Shown: positions 43,188 through 53,724, counted from the stretch's first letter. The stretch is 53,724 nucleotides of DNA from Geobacillus thermodenitrificans subsp. thermodenitrificans DSM 465 (GCF_000496575.1 NZ_AYKT01000021.1:1-53724), one strand, 5' to 3'. The notes: generated by a model from the sequence alone, not told the origin. Numbers and translations: made by a program.

Positions 43188-43222
43188 CCACAGCTACAAA
43201 ACAAACGTGCATAAAAGACTGA

Positions 43223-44692
43223 TTAAAATTTTTCATGCAGTGCCCGTTCGAGCCGTTCAATCACCTTTTGTTTGCCAAGCAGTTGGATGGCAAACGGCAG
43301 TTCCGGTCCGTGTGTTTGCCCAGTCACTGCGGCGCGAATCGGCATAAACAGCTTCTTGCCTTTTTGCCCTGTCGATTTTTGCACTGCTTTGATCGCTGCT
43401 TTAATCTCATCCGCCGTAAACGGCTCAAGCTCACGCACATTCGCCAAAAAGGCGGAGAGCACATCCGGTACTTGTTCTTCGGCGAGCACTTGGCGGGCTT
43501 CGTCTTCGTATTCGACTTCTTCTTTAAAGAACAGCTCGGACAGCGAAACGATCTCCGCACCGTAGCTCATTTGCTCTTGGTACAAGGCAATCAAATCGCG
43601 TGCCCATTGCCGCTGCTCATCACTCATATCTGCCGGCAGGCGTCCGGCTTTCACTAAATGCGGCAACGCCAGCTCGACAAGCCTGTCGAGATCCAGCTTT
43701 TTGATATATTGGTTGTTCATCCATGTCAGCTTTTTCGTATCAAACATCGACGGCGATTTCGACAGCCGGGCGACATCAAAAATGCGGATGAGCTCGTCCT
43801 TCGTAAAAATTTCTTCTTCTCCTTCCGGCGACCAGCCAAGAAGGGCGAAAAAGTTGAACATCGCCTCCGGCAAATAGCCGAGCTCTTTATATTGCGACAC
43901 GAACTGGATAATCGATTCATCGCGCTTGGATAGCTTTTTCCGCTGCTCGTTGACAATCAATGTCATATGGGCGAATTGCGGTGGCTCCCAACCGAAATAT
44001 TCGTACACCATTAGCTGTTTCGGCGTGTTGGATAAATGCTCCTCACCGCGGAACACATGGCTGATTTCCATCAAATGGTCATCAATGACAACGGCAAAGT
44101 TGTACGTCGGAATACCGTTCGCCTTCACAATGACCCAATCGCCGATGTCTTTCGATTCAAACGTCACTTTACCGCGCACTAAATCATCTACTTCATACGT
44201 TTTCCCTTCCGGCACTTTCAAGCGGATCGTATACGGTTTTCCTTGTGCTTCAAGCTCGGCAACTTGCTCCGGCGTTAAATGGCGGCATTTGCCGCTGTAT
44301 TGCGGAGCAGCAATACCTGCCGCCCGTTGCTCCTCACGTTCCCGCTCGAGCTCTTCCGGTGTACAAAAACATTTATACGCATGCCCTTGTTCAAGCAGCT
44401 CGTTCACATACTTCCGATAGATATCGAGCCGTTCCGTCTGACGATACGGCCCATATCCGCCGTCCTTATCAATCGATTCGTCATAATCGATGCCAAGCCA
44501 TTTTAAGTTTTCAAGCTGCGACTCTTCGCCGCCTTCAACGTTCCGTTCAATATCCGTATCTTCGATGCGGACGATCATTTTTCCGCCGTAATGGCGGGCA
44601 AACAAATAGTTAAACAGCGCTGTCCGTGCCCCACCGATATGCAAATGGCCAGTCGGGCTCGGCGCATAGCGCACGCGCACGTTTTTTGCCAT
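43223..44692 (-). CDS. gltX: Glutamyl-tRNA synthetase
   Basis: Charges tRNA-Glu and, in Bacillus, probably also tRNA-Gln for later amidation. I use the ATG at 44692 ([15 protein letters not shown]), 8 nt after TGGAGG, giving 489 residues, the length of the known Geobacillus enzyme. [13 protein letters not shown] is the HIGH motif; KKLSKRDES is the KMSKS equivalent. The longer frame extends through the promoter and was rejected. Confidence 0.97.
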   Translation of the reverse strand: MAKNVRVRYAPSPTGHLHIGGARTALFNYLFARHYGGKMIVRIEDTDIERNVEGGEESQLENLKWLGIDYDESIDKDGGYGPYRQTERLDIYRKYVNELLEQGHAYKCFCTPEELEREREEQRAAGIAAPQYSGKCRHLTPEQVAELEAQGKPYTIRLKVPEGKTYEVDDLVRGKVTFESKDIGDWVIVKANGIPTYNFAVVIDDHLMEISHVFRGEEHLSNTPKQLMVYEYFGWEPPQFAHMTLIVNEQRKKLSKRDESIIQFVSQYKELGYLPEAMFNFFALLGWSPEGEEEIFTKDELIRIFDVARLSKSPSMFDTKKLTWMNNQYIKKLDLDRLVELALPHLVKAGRLPADMSDEQRQWARDLIALYQEQMSYGAEIVSLSELFFKEEVEYEDEARQVLAEEQVPDVLSAFLANVRELEPFTADEIKAAIKAVQKSTGQKGKKLFMPIRAAVTGQTHGPELPFAIQLLGKQKVIERLERALHEKF

Positions 44693-44729
44693 CGTCCAAA
44701 CCTCCAATTCCATCAAAGCTTGTGCTATT

Positions 44730-44758
44730 ATTGTACCGTTTATCGTGGCAAAGTTCAA
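44730..44758 (-). promoter_or_regulatory. Sigma-A promoter for gltX
   Basis: On the minus strand: TTGAAC (44753-44758), 17-nt spacer, TACAAT (44730-44735). Start near 44723, leaving a leader of about 30 nt. Confidence 0.7.
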
Positions 44759-44832
44759 AACGGAAGGCTCACCTTAACGGCACCATGCCGCTGACACCGG
44801 ACTCTTCCGCACAACACGTAAACGTCCCCCAG

Positions 44833-44862
44833 CAAAAAAACGGAGAACGAAATGCTTCCCGT
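44833..44862 (-). terminator. Terminator after ispF
   Basis: On the minus strand ACGGGAA pairs with TTCTCCGT (one mismatch, G-T pairs), followed by seven T. It lies about 40 nt after the ispF stop. Confidence 0.5.
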
Positions 44863-44902
44863 TGTACCGCTGCTTCTCAAGCGATCATAACAAAGCCAAA
44901 CA

Positions 44903-45385
44903 TTATGCCTCGCTCTTTTGCAGCAACACAACCACTTGAGCAGCAATGCCTTCTTCGCGCCCAGTGAACCCAAGCTTTTCTGTCGTTGTCGCCTTCACAT
45001 TGACTTGCGAACGTTCGACTTCGAGCAACCGGGCGATCACCGTCTTCATCTCCTCAATGTACGGCGCCATCTTCGGCTTTTGTGCGATAATGGTGCAGTC
45101 TGCGTTCACTAACACATACCCTTCTTGCCGGACGAGCGACCATACGTGAGCAAGCAACTCGGCTGAATCAGCGTCTTTATAGCGCGGATCCGTATCCGGA
45201 AAATGCCGGCCAATATCGCCAGCGCCAATCGCTCCAAGGCATGCATCCGCTACCGCGTGAAGCAGCACATCGGCATCGGAATGGCCAAGCAGCCCTTTCT
45301 CATACGGAATATGTACGCCCCCAATGATGAGCGGACGCCCTTCAACGAATTGATGGACGTCAAACCCTTGTCCAATGCGAAACAT
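44903..45385 (-). CDS. ispF: 2-C-methyl-D-erythritol 2,4-cyclodiphosphate synthase
   Basis: Fifth enzyme of the MEP pathway to isoprenoid precursors. The 160 residues begin [19 protein letters not shown], with the zinc Asp and His, then [17 protein letters not shown] with the third zinc His, and the end [18 protein letters not shown]. Length is normal. It lies 14 nt after ispD. Confidence 0.96.
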   Translation of the reverse strand: MFRIGQGFDVHQFVEGRPLIIGGVHIPYEKGLLGHSDADVLLHAVADACLGAIGAGDIGRHFPDTDPRYKDADSAELLAHVWSLVRQEGYVLVNADCTIIAQKPKMAPYIEEMKTVIARLLEVERSQVNVKATTTEKLGFTGREEGIAAQVVVLLQKSEA

Positions 45386-45399
45386 CTCTTCACCCCCAT

Positions 45400-46086
45400 C
45401 TACTCTGCGATGCGGCTTGCTAAAATCGCCTCAGCAAATAAAAGGTCCTCCGGAGTTGTCAGCTTAATATTGCGGTAGTCCCCTTCTAAGATTTTCACCG
45501 GCCTGCCGAGCCGCTCAACAAGGCTGGCATCATCTGTGCCGAGGTAACCGGCTTTTTTCGCCTCTTCATGCGCTTCCATGATCAAAGACAGACGAAAAGC
45601 TTGTGGCGTTTGCACCGCCCACAAGCTGGAACGATCAATCGTCTGTTCGACAAACAAACCGTCCACTTTTTTGATCGTGTCTTTTACCCTCACTGCTGGA
45701 ATAGCCGCCCCATATTGAACAGCGGCATCCGCCAGCTCATGCAAATGCCCGATACGCACAAACGGGCGGGCACCGTCGTGAATGAGGACAATCTCCCCAC
45801 TCCTCAGCGCCTGCAGCCCGTTATAAACACTATGCTGCCGCTCCTGTCCACCATCGGCGAATGCCACTACTTTTCGAATGCGGTAGCGCTCGAAAAGTTG
45901 TTCGAACTGGCCTCGCTCAGTTGGATTGACGACAAGCACAATGCCGTTGCATCGCTCATCACCATCGAACACTTTCAGCGTTCGGACAATGAGCGGCTCG
46001 CCGCCAAGTTCAATAAATTGCTTGTTCATGCCGGCGTTCATCCGTTTTCCTTGTCCGGCCGCTAATACGATCGCTTCGTAATTCAT
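45400..46086 (-). CDS. ispD: 2-C-methyl-D-erythritol 4-phosphate cytidylyltransferase
   Basis: Third enzyme of the MEP pathway, joining CTP and MEP. The 228 residues carry the nucleotide-binding start [28 protein letters not shown], and the C-terminal [20 protein letters not shown]. It follows yacL by about 20 nt and precedes ispF, which is the same order as in B. subtilis. Confidence 0.96.
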   Translation of the reverse strand: MNYEAIVLAAGQGKRMNAGMNKQFIELGGEPLIVRTLKVFDGDERCNGIVLVVNPTERGQFEQLFERYRIRKVVAFADGGQERQHSVYNGLQALRSGEIVLIHDGARPFVRIGHLHELADAAVQYGAAIPAVRVKDTIKKVDGLFVEQTIDRSSLWAVQTPQAFRLSLIMEAHEEAKKAGYLGTDDASLVERLGRPVKILEGDYRNIKLTTPEDLLFAEAILASRIAE

Positions 46087-46107
46087 TAGACGTTTCCCCT
46101 GTTCTTT

Positions 46108-47202
46108 TTACAGCGCCTTTTGCAGCAGTTTTAGTTTGGCAAAAATCATTCTCCCCGCAGATGTTTGTAACACGCTCGTGACCAAGACGTCAACCCGTTT
46201 GCCGATATATTCTTTGCCATCTTCGACGACGATCATCGTCCCATCGTCCAAATAGGCGACACCCTGGTTATGCTCTTTCCCGTCTTTGATGACGTGCACA
46301 TTCAGCTCTTCACCCGGCAGCACGACCGGTTTAACAGCGTTTGCTAAGTCGTTAATATTGAGGACGCGCACATTTTGCAGTTCACACACTTTGTTTAAAT
46401 TAAAATCGTTCGTAACGACAACTCCTTGAAGCTGTTTCGCCAGTTTAACGAGCTTGCTATCGACTTCCTGCACATCACTGAAATCCGCTTCGTGAATTTC
46501 CACCTTCATCGCCATCTCTTTTTGGATGCGGTTTAAAATATCTAAGCCACGGCGACCGCGGTTTCGCTTCAGTACGTCGGAAGAATCAGCGATATGCTGG
46601 AGCTCCTCTAGCACAAAGCGGGGAATGACAAGCGGTCCTTCAAGAAATCCGGTTTGGCAGATGTCCGCAATCCGCCCATCAATGATGACGCTTGTGTCTA
46701 AAATTTTCACTGCTCCGCCTTTAGACGCTTCGTTTTCGACTTCTCCACCTTTTTTCTTCGTCATTCGATTGGAAAGAGAAAATAAGTTCATCAGCTCATT
46801 CCGTTTCTTTAAACCAACGCGAAATCCTAAATAGCCAAGCAGCACAGTTAAAAAAATCGGTAACACTGTATTCAACACTTGAATGTGAAACGACTGCAAC
46901 GGCATAACGACTAAAAATGCGATAATAAGACCAAAAATCAGCCCAAGGCTGCCAAATAACACATCAGCGACCGGCGCCTTGACCAACGTTTCCTCAGCCC
47001 AACGGATCATATCGACGACATAATCGACAAGCCAAAACGTCAGCAAAAAGAAAACCACTGCGCCTAACACCGCCAGCGTGTATGAATTATTGACAAGCGA
47101 CACGCCGCTTACATTCAACAGCTCAAGCAAATCGGGCAAAAACATGGCTCCCAACGTTCCGCCCACCGCAAGAAAAAATAGTTGTACAATACGTTTGACC
47201 AT
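46108..47202 (-). CDS. Membrane PIN/TRAM-domain protein YacL
   Basis: A membrane-anchored protein of the PIN nuclease class whose exact role is not established; related proteins are essential in some bacteria. The 364 residues have four predicted membrane spans at about 5-25, 40-60, 80-100 and 110-130. A PIN domain follows ([45 protein letters not shown]) with its conserved acidic residues. The C-terminal TRAM-like domain has [23 protein letters not shown]. Annotated yacL in B. subtilis. Confidence 0.88.
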   Translation of the reverse strand: MVKRIVQLFFLAVGGTLGAMFLPDLLELLNVSGVSLVNNSYTLAVLGAVVFFLLTFWLVDYVVDMIRWAEETLVKAPVADVLFGSLGLIFGLIIAFLVVMPLQSFHIQVLNTVLPIFLTVLLGYLGFRVGLKKRNELMNLFSLSNRMTKKKGGEVENEASKGGAVKILDTSVIIDGRIADICQTGFLEGPLVIPRFVLEELQHIADSSDVLKRNRGRRGLDILNRIQKEMAMKVEIHEADFSDVQEVDSKLVKLAKQLQGVVVTNDFNLNKVCELQNVRVLNINDLANAVKPVVLPGEELNVHVIKDGKEHNQGVAYLDDGTMIVVEDGKEYIGKRVDVLVTSVLQTSAGRMIFAKLKLLQKAL

Positions 47203-47407
47203 CGGCTCATCTTCACCTCCCTATCTAACATTATAAACAATTTCCAATGTTTGAAACCAATTGGAAAGCAATTTTTAACCATTTTTGAACATTTGACATC
47301 TACTTGTAATCATAAGCGGTGGGTGTCGGTATAGCGCCCGATTCACTTCGGTTCTCACTATATGTTTTACGTCTGCAAGACAAAAAGGTTCGATCCTTTC
47401 ACATCGT
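47203..47407 (-). promoter_or_regulatory. radA-yacL gap without disA; contains a yacL promoter candidate
   Basis: 205 nt without a gene. In B. subtilis this interval holds disA. I see a weak hairpin after radA (47384-47399, AAAGG/CCTTT then T). There is also a perfect 8-bp inverted repeat (TTTCCAAT at 47241-47248 and ATTGGAAA at 47260-47267), and TATAAT at 47230-47235 as a likely yacL -10. No -35 with normal spacing is clear. Confidence 0.55.
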
Positions 47408-48781
47408 TTATAACATCGTATGCTCAAGCGCCTCGGCCACATGCGAAACACCGATCACATTGACGCCTGCAGGCGGCTGCCAACCAGTCAAATTGTTTTT
47501 TGGTACAATGACCCGTGAAAAGCCTAATTTGACGGCTTCTTGCACGCGCTGTTCAATGCGGGAAACGCGGCGCACTTCCCCGGTCAAGCCGACTTCGCCG
47601 ATAATGACATCGGCTGGATTTGTCGGCCGGTCGCGGAAGCTCGAGGCAATGCTGACGGCGACCGCCAAATCGATTGCCGGTTCATCAAGCTTTACTCCAC
47701 CTGCCACTTTCAAGTAAGCATCCTGGTTTTGCAACAGGAGCCCGACCCGCTTTTCGAGCACAGCCATTAACAGCGATACGCGATTATGATCAAGGCCGGT
47801 CGCCATCCGCCGCGGGTTGCCGAAACTCGTTGGCGAAACGAGCGCCTGAATTTCAACAAGCACCGGACGCGTCCCCTCCATTGCCGCGACAACTGTCGAG
47901 CCGGCCGCCCCGCGCGACCGTTCTTCCAAAAACACTTCCGACGGATTTTCTACTTCGCGCAGCCCGATGTCACGCATTTCAAAAATACCGATTTCATTCG
48001 TTGAACCGAAGCGGTTTTTCACCGCCCGCAAAATGCGGTACGTATGATGCCGCTCCCCTTCAAAATAAAGAACGGTATCAACCATATGCTCAAGCAGGCG
48101 CGGCCCGGCGATCGCCCCTTCTTTGGTCACATGGCCAACAATGAAAATGGCAATGCCTTTCGTCTTGGCGATTTTCATTAGCTCAGCGGTGCACTCGCGC
48201 ACTTGGGCAACACTGCCCGGCGCCGATGTAATATCCGTTCGGTACATCGTCTGAATGGAATCGACAATCACACAAGCAGGCTGAATCGTTTCAATTGCTG
48301 TTACAATGTATTCCAAATCCGCCTCTGCTAACACATACAGTTGATGAGACTCAGCGTGAAGACGCCCAGCGCGCAGCTTCACTTGCTTCACCGACTCTTC
48401 ACCGGATATATACAATACCGTATGTCCGGCCGCAGCGAGCTGTGCCGATGTCTGCAGCAATAACGTCGATTTGCCAATACCCGGATCACCGCCGATTAAG
48501 ACGAGCGATCCTTTGACGATTCCTCCGCCAAGCACCCGATTGAGCTCCACACTTTTCGTTTCAATGCGTGGCTCTTGTGCTGCCGTAACAGCCGTAATCG
48601 GAATTGGTTTGGCTGGCCCCGATGGTTCCGAATGAAGAAACGCCCCGCGCACAGCCGGTTTTGTCCGCTCGATTTCTTCAACGAACGAGTTCCACGTTTG
48701 GCAGCCCGGGCAACGACCGAGCCATTTCGCTGATTCATACCCGCATTCTTGGCAAACAAATTTTGTTTTCTTTTTCGCCAT
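47408..48781 (-). CDS. radA: DNA repair protein RadA (Sms)
   Basis: A RecA-like hexameric helicase that helps branch migration in recombination. I use the ATG at 48781 ([20 protein letters not shown]), giving 457 residues. The zinc finger [21 protein letters not shown] is followed by the Walker [11 protein letters not shown] (about residue 98), the RadA-specific KNRFG motif, and a C-terminal domain like Lon protease ([27 protein letters not shown]). It lies downstream of clpC. Confidence 0.96.
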   Translation of the reverse strand: MAKKKTKFVCQECGYESAKWLGRCPGCQTWNSFVEEIERTKPAVRGAFLHSEPSGPAKPIPITAVTAAQEPRIETKSVELNRVLGGGIVKGSLVLIGGDPGIGKSTLLLQTSAQLAAAGHTVLYISGEESVKQVKLRAGRLHAESHQLYVLAEADLEYIVTAIETIQPACVIVDSIQTMYRTDITSAPGSVAQVRECTAELMKIAKTKGIAIFIVGHVTKEGAIAGPRLLEHMVDTVLYFEGERHHTYRILRAVKNRFGSTNEIGIFEMRDIGLREVENPSEVFLEERSRGAAGSTVVAAMEGTRPVLVEIQALVSPTSFGNPRRMATGLDHNRVSLLMAVLEKRVGLLLQNQDAYLKVAGGVKLDEPAIDLAVAVSIASSFRDRPTNPADVIIGEVGLTGEVRRVSRIEQRVQEAVKLGFSRVIVPKNNLTGWQPPAGVNVIGVSHVAEALEHTML

Positions 48782-48855
48782 CCGTCTAACCCTTTCTGCA
48801 ACATGTTCCATATAAAATAAGGTATGGGCAGCAAGCTGCCGCATACCTTTTTCCT

Positions 48856-51291
48856 TTACACGACCGCCTGTTTCGACAACACGACAAATTCTCCATCTTT
48901 CACATCGACAGCAACTTTTTGACCTTTGGCGATCGTGCCTTTTAATAATTCTTCGGACAAACGGTCTTCAATATGTTTTTGCAAGGCGCGGCGCAGCGGA
49001 CGGGCACCGTATTCCAGATCAAACCCTTCGGCAGCAATTTTCTCAATCGCTGCTTCAGTCAGTTCAAGATCGATATCTTGTTCCTTCAGCCGCTTCACAA
49101 GCGTATCAGCCATCAAGCGGACAATTTGTTTCAGATGGTCTTTTTCAAGTGAATGGAAGACGATGATTTCGTCGATCCGGTTCAAAAACTCCGGACGGAA
49201 CGCTTTTTTCAGTTCATCCATCACTTTGCTTTTCATGTCCTTATATTGTTGGTTCCCATCTTGAATATTAAAGCCGACGTACTTGTTCCGTTTCAGCGCA
49301 TCAGCACCAACATTGGACGTCATAATGATAATCGTATTGCGGAAGTCGACTGTCCGCCCTTTCGAGTCAGTCAACCGCCCGTCTTCTAATACTTGCAGCA
49401 AAATGTTAAATACGTCTGGGTGCGCTTTTTCCATTTCATCCAACAGAACGACCGAGTACGGCTTGCGACGCACTTTTTCTGTCAGCTGGCCGCCTTCTTC
49501 GTAGCCGACATACCCTGGCGGCGAACCGATGAGCCGCGATGTCGAGTGTTTTTCCATATACTCGGACATATCGATGCGGATCAGGGCGTCTTCATCGCCA
49601 AACATGGCTTCTGCCAATGCGCGGGCCAATTCTGTTTTCCCGACACCTGTCGGACCGAGGAAAATAAATGAACCGATCGGGCGTTTCGGGTCTTTCAAAC
49701 CGGCCCGGGCACGGCGCACGGCTTTCGCAACCGCTTTGACCGCCTCGTCTTGGCCGACAACGCGCGCATGCAAAATTTCTTCAAGCTTGAGCAACCGCTC
49801 CGTTTCCGTCTCAGCGAGTTTCGATACCGGAATGCCGGTCCAACTCGAGACAACTGCAGCAATATCTTCAACTGTCACCTCAGAATTTTCTTGACCTTGC
49901 TTTTCTTTCCATGCCCGTTTTGTTTCCTCGAGCTCTTCGCGCAACCGTTGTTCCATATCACGCAACGAGGCTGCTTTTTCAAACTCTTGGCTTTGTACGG
50001 CCGCGTCTTTTTCTTTCCGCACTTCCTCGAGCTTTTGCTCCAGCTCTTTCAGTTTCGGCGGCGCCGTGAACGAGCGGAGGCGCACTTTTGAGCAAGCTTC
50101 ATCAATTAAGTCGATCGCTTTATCCGGCAGAAAACGGTCGGTAATGTAACGGTCCGACAGTTTGACCGCCTGCACGATCGCCTCATCGGAAATCGAGACG
50201 CGATGGTGCGCTTCATAACGGTCGCGCAGCCCTTTTAAAATTTGGATCGATTCTTCCACAGTTGGCTCATCGACATGAATCGGCTGGAAACGGCGTTCAA
50301 GCGCGGCATCTTTCTCGATATATTTCCGATACTCATCAAGCGTCGTCGCTCCAATGCATTGCAGTTCGCCACGCGCCAACGCTGGTTTTAAAATGTTCGA
50401 TGCATCGATCGCTCCTTCGGCTCCGCCAGCTCCGATTAGCGTATGGAGCTCATCGATGAACAAAATGATGTTGCCTGCTTGGCGAATCTCATCCATCACT
50501 TTTTTCAACCGATCCTCAAACTCGCCACGGTATTTCGTCCCGGCCACAACTGTACCCATATCGAGCGTCATGACCCGCTTGTCGCGCAACGTTTCCGGCA
50601 CCTCGTTATTGACAATTTGTTGAGCCAATCCTTCGGCGATCGCTGTTTTCCCGACACCCGGTTCACCGATCAGCACCGGGTTGTTTTTCGTCCGTCGGCT
50701 CAACACTTCAATAACGCGCTGGATTTCTTTGCTCCGGCCAATGACCGGATCAAGCCGCCCTTCACGGGCGATCGCCGTTAAATCACGGGCGAGGCTGTCA
50801 AGCGTCGGCGTGTTTACATGCGAGGCACCTCCACCACCATGGCCCGATACTGATTCATTGCTGCCGAGCAGCTGCAATACTTGTTGGCGCGCCTTGTTCA
50901 AGCTCACCCCTAAGTTGTTTAACACGCGGGCGGCCACTCCTTCGCCCTCGCGGATCAATCCAAGCAAAATATGTTCCGTGCCGACGTACGAATGACCGAG
51001 CTTCCGCGCTTCATCCATTGACAGCTCGATCACTTTCTTCGCCCGCGGTGTGTAGTGAATCGTATGTGATACCTCGTTCCCGCGGCCAATGAGCGATTCC
51101 ACTTCTTTCTGAATTTTATCTGGACCAAGGCCAAGCGCCATAAGCGCTTTAGCGGCGATTCCTTCTCCTTCGCGGATCAACCCGAGCAAAATGTGCTCTG
51201 TGCCAATATTGTTATGGCCAAGGCGAATGGCTTCTTCCTGTGCCAACGCCAATACCTTTTGCGCCCGTTCCGTAAATCTGCCGAACATCAT
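48856..51291 (-). CDS. clpC: ATP-dependent chaperone ClpC
   Basis: ClpC unfolds proteins for ClpP, taking arginine-phosphorylated substrates and working with the McsB adaptor. The 811 residues have two N-terminal repeats ([29 protein letters not shown] in outline and its second copy) and AAA-1 ([17 protein letters not shown]). A coiled-coil M domain with a UVR motif lies at about 420-460. AAA-2 follows ([20 protein letters not shown]), with the ClpP-contact loop NKYVGFN. Two adjacent ATG codons overlap the mcsB stop; B. subtilis uses the MMFG form. Confidence 0.97.
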   Translation of the reverse strand: MMFGRFTERAQKVLALAQEEAIRLGHNNIGTEHILLGLIREGEGIAAKALMALGLGPDKIQKEVESLIGRGNEVSHTIHYTPRAKKVIELSMDEARKLGHSYVGTEHILLGLIREGEGVAARVLNNLGVSLNKARQQVLQLLGSNESVSGHGGGGASHVNTPTLDSLARDLTAIAREGRLDPVIGRSKEIQRVIEVLSRRTKNNPVLIGEPGVGKTAIAEGLAQQIVNNEVPETLRDKRVMTLDMGTVVAGTKYRGEFEDRLKKVMDEIRQAGNIILFIDELHTLIGAGGAEGAIDASNILKPALARGELQCIGATTLDEYRKYIEKDAALERRFQPIHVDEPTVEESIQILKGLRDRYEAHHRVSISDEAIVQAVKLSDRYITDRFLPDKAIDLIDEACSKVRLRSFTAPPKLKELEQKLEEVRKEKDAAVQSQEFEKAASLRDMEQRLREELEETKRAWKEKQGQENSEVTVEDIAAVVSSWTGIPVSKLAETETERLLKLEEILHARVVGQDEAVKAVAKAVRRARAGLKDPKRPIGSFIFLGPTGVGKTELARALAEAMFGDEDALIRIDMSEYMEKHSTSRLIGSPPGYVGYEEGGQLTEKVRRKPYSVVLLDEMEKAHPDVFNILLQVLEDGRLTDSKGRTVDFRNTIIIMTSNVGADALKRNKYVGFNIQDGNQQYKDMKSKVMDELKKAFRPEFLNRIDEIIVFHSLEKDHLKQIVRLMADTLVKRLKEQDIDLELTEAAIEKIAAEGFDLEYGARPLRRALQKHIEDRLSEELLKGTIAKGQKVAVDVKDGEFVVLSKQAVV

Positions 51292-52379
51292 CGTTCATCA
51301 CCCTCCATCTTTCTTCGTTCTTCCATCTTTAAGCGTTCCCGAATTAATGCCGCCCGGCGGACATCCCGTTCCTCGGGGCGGAGTGCCCCACCAGCATATT
51401 GCTGTAAAAAACCTGGCTGCGTCAAAATCATTAGCTCATTTAAGATGTTGCGCGAGACGTTTTTGATATATCCTAAATCGATCCCTAAACGCACATCTGA
51501 CAAACATTGCGCCGCTTCTTTCGACTCGATGACGCGGCAGTTAGCCAATATGCCGTATGAGCGGAACACCTTGTCTTCTAATTGTATGCCCAAAGTTTTC
51601 ACTAATGCCTGACGGGCCGCTCTTTCTTGGGCAATCAGCTGTTGGACGATCGTATGCAAATCAGCGATAATGTCCTCCTCCGACTTTCCAAGCGTGAGCT
51701 GGTTAGAAATCTGGAAAATATTACCCAACGCCTCGCTTCCTTCCCCGTATGTCCCACGGACGACAAGCCCGAGCTGATTGATGGCAGGGATAATGCGGTT
51801 GATCTGTTGAGTCAATACGAGCGCCGGAAGATGCATCATCACAGACGCCCGAAGTCCTGTCCCAACATTTGTAGGGCAACTTGTTAAGTAACCAAGCCGC
51901 TCATCGAAAGCATAGTTGACATGTCCTTCAATCCAGTCGTCCAATTCGCTCGCCGCCTCAAGCGCCTCAGCAAGCTGCAGCCCTGGAAATAAGCATTGGA
52001 TGCGGATATGATCCTCTTCATTGATCATAATGCTAATTTCCTCATTTTCTGAGAGCAGACAGGCACCAAATGGAGAGTCTTCCGCCAAATGTGGGCTAAT
52101 TAAGTGCTTTTCTACTAATACCCGTTTTTCAATCGGTTGAAGCTCCGACATTTTCAACAGCTCAAAACGGCCTGCCCCCCCGTATGAACGGTAGGCAAAC
52201 GTCCGCTCAAACAGAGCAACGATTTGCATTGCCTCCTCGCTGCTAAACAGCGTTGGAAAGCGGAAATCAACAATATTGCGAGCTAACCGGATGCGACTGC
52301 TCAAAACAATGTCCGAATCGGGTCCTTCTTGGCTCATCCAAGCGCTGACCGCCGTATTGAAAAACTTCTCAAACGACAT
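51288..52379 (-). CDS. mcsB: Protein-arginine kinase McsB
   Basis: Phosphorylates arginine residues, marking proteins (and the repressor CtsR) for ClpCP. The 363 residues, from the ATG at 52379, equal the B. subtilis length. Phosphagen-kinase motifs are [29 protein letters not shown] with catalytic Glu, and [19 protein letters not shown]. The end [14 protein letters not shown] includes the arginine-phosphate binding region. It is coupled to both mcsA and clpC by close spacing or overlap. Confidence 0.96.
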   Translation of the reverse strand: MSFEKFFNTAVSAWMSQEGPDSDIVLSSRIRLARNIVDFRFPTLFSSEEAMQIVALFERTFAYRSYGGAGRFELLKMSELQPIEKRVLVEKHLISPHLAEDSPFGACLLSENEEISIMINEEDHIRIQCLFPGLQLAEALEAASELDDWIEGHVNYAFDERLGYLTSCPTNVGTGLRASVMMHLPALVLTQQINRIIPAINQLGLVVRGTYGEGSEALGNIFQISNQLTLGKSEEDIIADLHTIVQQLIAQERAARQALVKTLGIQLEDKVFRSYGILANCRVIESKEAAQCLSDVRLGIDLGYIKNVSRNILNELMILTQPGFLQQYAGGALRPEERDVRRAALIRERLKMEERRKMEGDER

Positions 52380-52383
52380 ACCG

Positions 52384-52932
52384 CTACATATCCCCCTCTC
52401 CGCGTTGGCGAAGTTCATCCTCTAAAGAGCGGATTTGGTCGCGCACTTCGGCTGCCCGTTCAAATTCCTCACGGGCGACTAGCTCTTGGAGCTTTTGCTT
52501 CAGCACAGCAAGTTGCTTGCGTAAATGGAGAACGCCGCCTTTCCGCTTCGGAATTTTCCCTGAATGGGCGTTATTTCCGCTATGAAGCCGTTTCAAAATC
52601 GGCGGCAAGTAGCGGGCAAACGTCCGGTAACAGTCAGCGCAGCCGAATCGTCCGATTTGCGTGAACTGATGATACGTCATTTTGCATGTCTCACATTGAA
52701 GCAAATCGGGATTTGGAAACGCATTGGCCGTCATCTCTTTCATTGGAGCTTGAAAATTGAGCAGTCCTGCTAACAAGTTATTGAGCGAAAAGTCATCATT
52801 ACCGTAGAGCATAAACATGTGGCCATGCTCTTTGGAGCATTGTTCACAAAGATGGAATTCCGTTTTTTCACCGTTGACAATTTTCGTAAAGTGCATCGTT
52901 GCTGGTCGCTGCTTGCATTCTTGGCAAATCAA
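52384..52932 (-). CDS. mcsA: McsA, activator of McsB
   Basis: A zinc protein that activates McsB and modulates CtsR. The 182 residues contain CXXC pairs (CQEC at the start, CEQC, CETC and CADC) arranged as two zinc-finger units, with the motif [15 protein letters not shown]-terminal UVR domain follows ([34 protein letters not shown]). SD GGGGGAAG precedes the start. Same order as B. subtilis. Confidence 0.95.
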   Translation of the reverse strand: MICQECKQRPATMHFTKIVNGEKTEFHLCEQCSKEHGHMFMLYGNDDFSLNNLLAGLLNFQAPMKEMTANAFPNPDLLQCETCKMTYHQFTQIGRFGCADCYRTFARYLPPILKRLHSGNNAHSGKIPKRKGGVLHLRKQLAVLKQKLQELVAREEFERAAEVRDQIRSLEDELRQRGEGDM

Positions 52933-52946
52933 CGCTTCCCCCTCCC

Positions 52947-53408
52947 CTACTTATACTTCAGCGACGTCAACATCGCCTTTAACATGCGCGCCCGCAATTC
53001 ATCACGCTCAGGCAAGCCAATGTATAAGACAGAGCGATCCATCACGCTTAACATTATTTTCGCTTCCCGCTCCGAAATTACCTTTTCTTCAACAAGACGT
53101 TTTACTACATCTTCAGCATTCGATTGGCTAATGCGATGGCCAACGAGCTCAAGCAGTTGGTCAATAAGATGAGCCTCACTTTTCGTCTTCACTTTCATAA
53201 TGCGGATATACCCGCCGCCACCGCGCTTACTCTCGACGATATACCCTCTCTCAAGAGTAAACCTCGTATTAATGACATAGTTAATTTGCGATGGGACACA
53301 TTGAAATTTATTCGCAATCTCGCTCCGTTTAATTTCAACGATATCTTGGTCGCTCATATTGAGTACTTGCTTTAAATATTGCTCAATAATGTCGGAAATG
53401 TTTGGCAC
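52947..53408 (-). CDS. ctsR: Transcriptional repressor CtsR
   Basis: CtsR represses clp and related heat-shock genes and lets go when hot. I use the GTG at 53408 (read as MPNISDIIEQYLKQVLNMS), giving 153 residues as in the Geobacillus stearothermophilus protein I remember. The winged helix holds IKRSEIANKFQCVPSQINYVINTRF and the Gly-rich wing RGGGGYIRIMKV; the C-terminal dimer domain carries the end ERDELRARMLKAMLTSLK. The 54-codon upstream extension crosses the operator and is not coding. SD is GGGAGG. Confidence 0.96.
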   Translation of the reverse strand: MPNISDIIEQYLKQVLNMSDQDIVEIKRSEIANKFQCVPSQINYVINTRFTLERGYIVESKRGGGGYIRIMKVKTKSEAHLIDQLLELVGHRISQSNAEDVVKRLVEEKVISEREAKIMLSVMDRSVLYIGLPERDELRARMLKAMLTSLKYK

Positions 53409-53516
53409 TCTACCTCCCACCTTCCTCACAATCAACCTGCTTAGCGATGAAACCAGCTGCCATCTTGTACTAGAAGACCTATAGGGAGAAACCGGCATCA
53501 TCGCCTTCTTGTTGAC

Positions 53517-53533
53517 TTTGACTATATTTGACC
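53517..53533 (-). promoter_or_regulatory. CtsR operator
   Basis: On the minus strand GGTCAAA, TAT, AGTCAAA: an exact form of the CtsR tandem heptad with its 3-nt spacer. A third GTCAA follows directly. It lies just downstream of the ctsR -10, over the expected start site, so bound CtsR would block its own operon. Confidence 0.9.
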
Positions 53534-53541
53534 TTGTTTTT

Positions 53542-53570
53542 ACTATATAATGTATTACGAAAAATTGCAA
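53542..53570 (-). promoter_or_regulatory. Sigma-A promoter for ctsR-mcsA-mcsB-clpC
   Basis: On the minus strand: TTGCAA (53565-53570), 17-nt spacer, TATAGT (53542-53547). The CtsR operator begins 8 nt after the -10. Confidence 0.68.
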
Positions 53571-53645
53571 GAGTTACCGGAGGAGTCAAACTAACTATAG
53601 AATATCCGTTTTTTTGGCTGACGAAACATCAGGCAGCTGATAAAC

Positions 53646-53689
53646 GAAAAAGCACGCCTTTTTTCCTAATGAAAAAGACGTGCTTTTTG
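53646..53689 (-). terminator. rRNA operon terminator
   Basis: On the minus strand AAAAAGCACGTCTTTTT pairs with AAAAAAGGCGTGCTTTTT, with long A and T tracts on both sides. It lies right after the 5S gene and shields ctsR. Confidence 0.9.
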
Positions 53690-53693
53690 TTTG

Positions 53694-53724
53694 GCCTAGC
53701 AACGACCTACTCTTGCAGGGGCGC
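53694..53724 (-). rRNA. rrf: 5S ribosomal RNA, 3' end only
   Basis: The last 31 bases of the window read, on the minus strand, GCGCCCCTGCAAGAGTAGG to GCTAGGC. This is the known 3' end of Geobacillus-type 5S rRNA. The gene continues beyond the window and is probably the end of an rRNA operon. Confidence 0.9.

Noticed and set aside
53409-53570. 54-codon N-terminal extension of ctsR
   Set aside because: It covers the operator and the -10, and CtsR proteins start at the NISDIIEQYL segment.

Overview
The window is a core-chromosome segment of a thermophilic bacillus. The proteins, gene order and 5S rRNA end point to the Geobacillus/Parageobacillus group (Bacillaceae); the genus is an inference from remembered family sequences and no database search was made. 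Every gene lies on the minus strand, so the segment reads from high to low coordinates. This is the classic origin-proximal block that in Bacillus subtilis runs from the end of an rRNA operon and ctsR to cwlD. I see no transposase, integrase, CRISPR array, prophage or defence island.

Layout in the direction of transcription. (1) 53.7-48.8 kb: the 3' end of a 5S rRNA and its terminator, then the CtsR-regulated heat-shock operon ctsR-mcsA-mcsB-clpC, then radA. (2) 47.2-44.9 kb: yacL (PIN/TRAM membrane protein), ispD and ispF (isoprenoid precursors). The disA gene that separates radA from yacL in B. subtilis is not here. (3) 44.7-39.1 kb: gltX, a cysteine T-box leader, cysE-cysS-mrnC-rlmB-rae1, then sigH. 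(4) 38.3-34.5 kb: rpmG-secE-nusG, rplK-rplA and rplJ-rplL, with an L10-type leader and attenuator before rplJ. (5) 34.4-26.1 kb: the methyltransferase ybxB, then rpoB-rpoC with a long leader containing an intrinsic terminator. (6) 26.0-21.1 kb: the str operon rplGB-rpsL-rpsG-fusA-tuf. (7) 20.9-5.9 kb: the S10-spc-alpha supercluster, rpsJ through rplQ, including secY-adk-map-infA-rpmJ and rpoA. (8) 5.8-0 kb: the ECF transporter module ecfA1-ecfA2-ecfT, then truA, rplM-rpsI with an L13-type leader, ybaK and the sporulation amidase cwlD, which is cut by the window start.

The genes together make the translation apparatus (about 30 ribosomal proteins, IF-1, EF-Tu, EF-G, two aminoacyl-tRNA synthetases), core RNA polymerase (alpha, beta, beta'), NusG, the SecYE translocon, protein-arginine phosphorylation and proteolysis (McsAB/ClpC), and RNA maturation or decay (MrnC, Rae1, RlmB, TruA).

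The main interest is regulatory. I found about a dozen good sigma-A promoters, mostly with exact 17-nt spacers, and several cis-acting RNA structures: the T-box, the L10 leader, a likely L13 leader, the rpoB and nusG leader terminators, and alternative hairpins before rplK. There is also what looks like a degraded copy of the tuf 3' end just downstream of tuf. I saw no clearly new multi-gene system. The best candidates for undescribed biology are the rpoB and nusG leaders, the tuf remnant and the missing disA.
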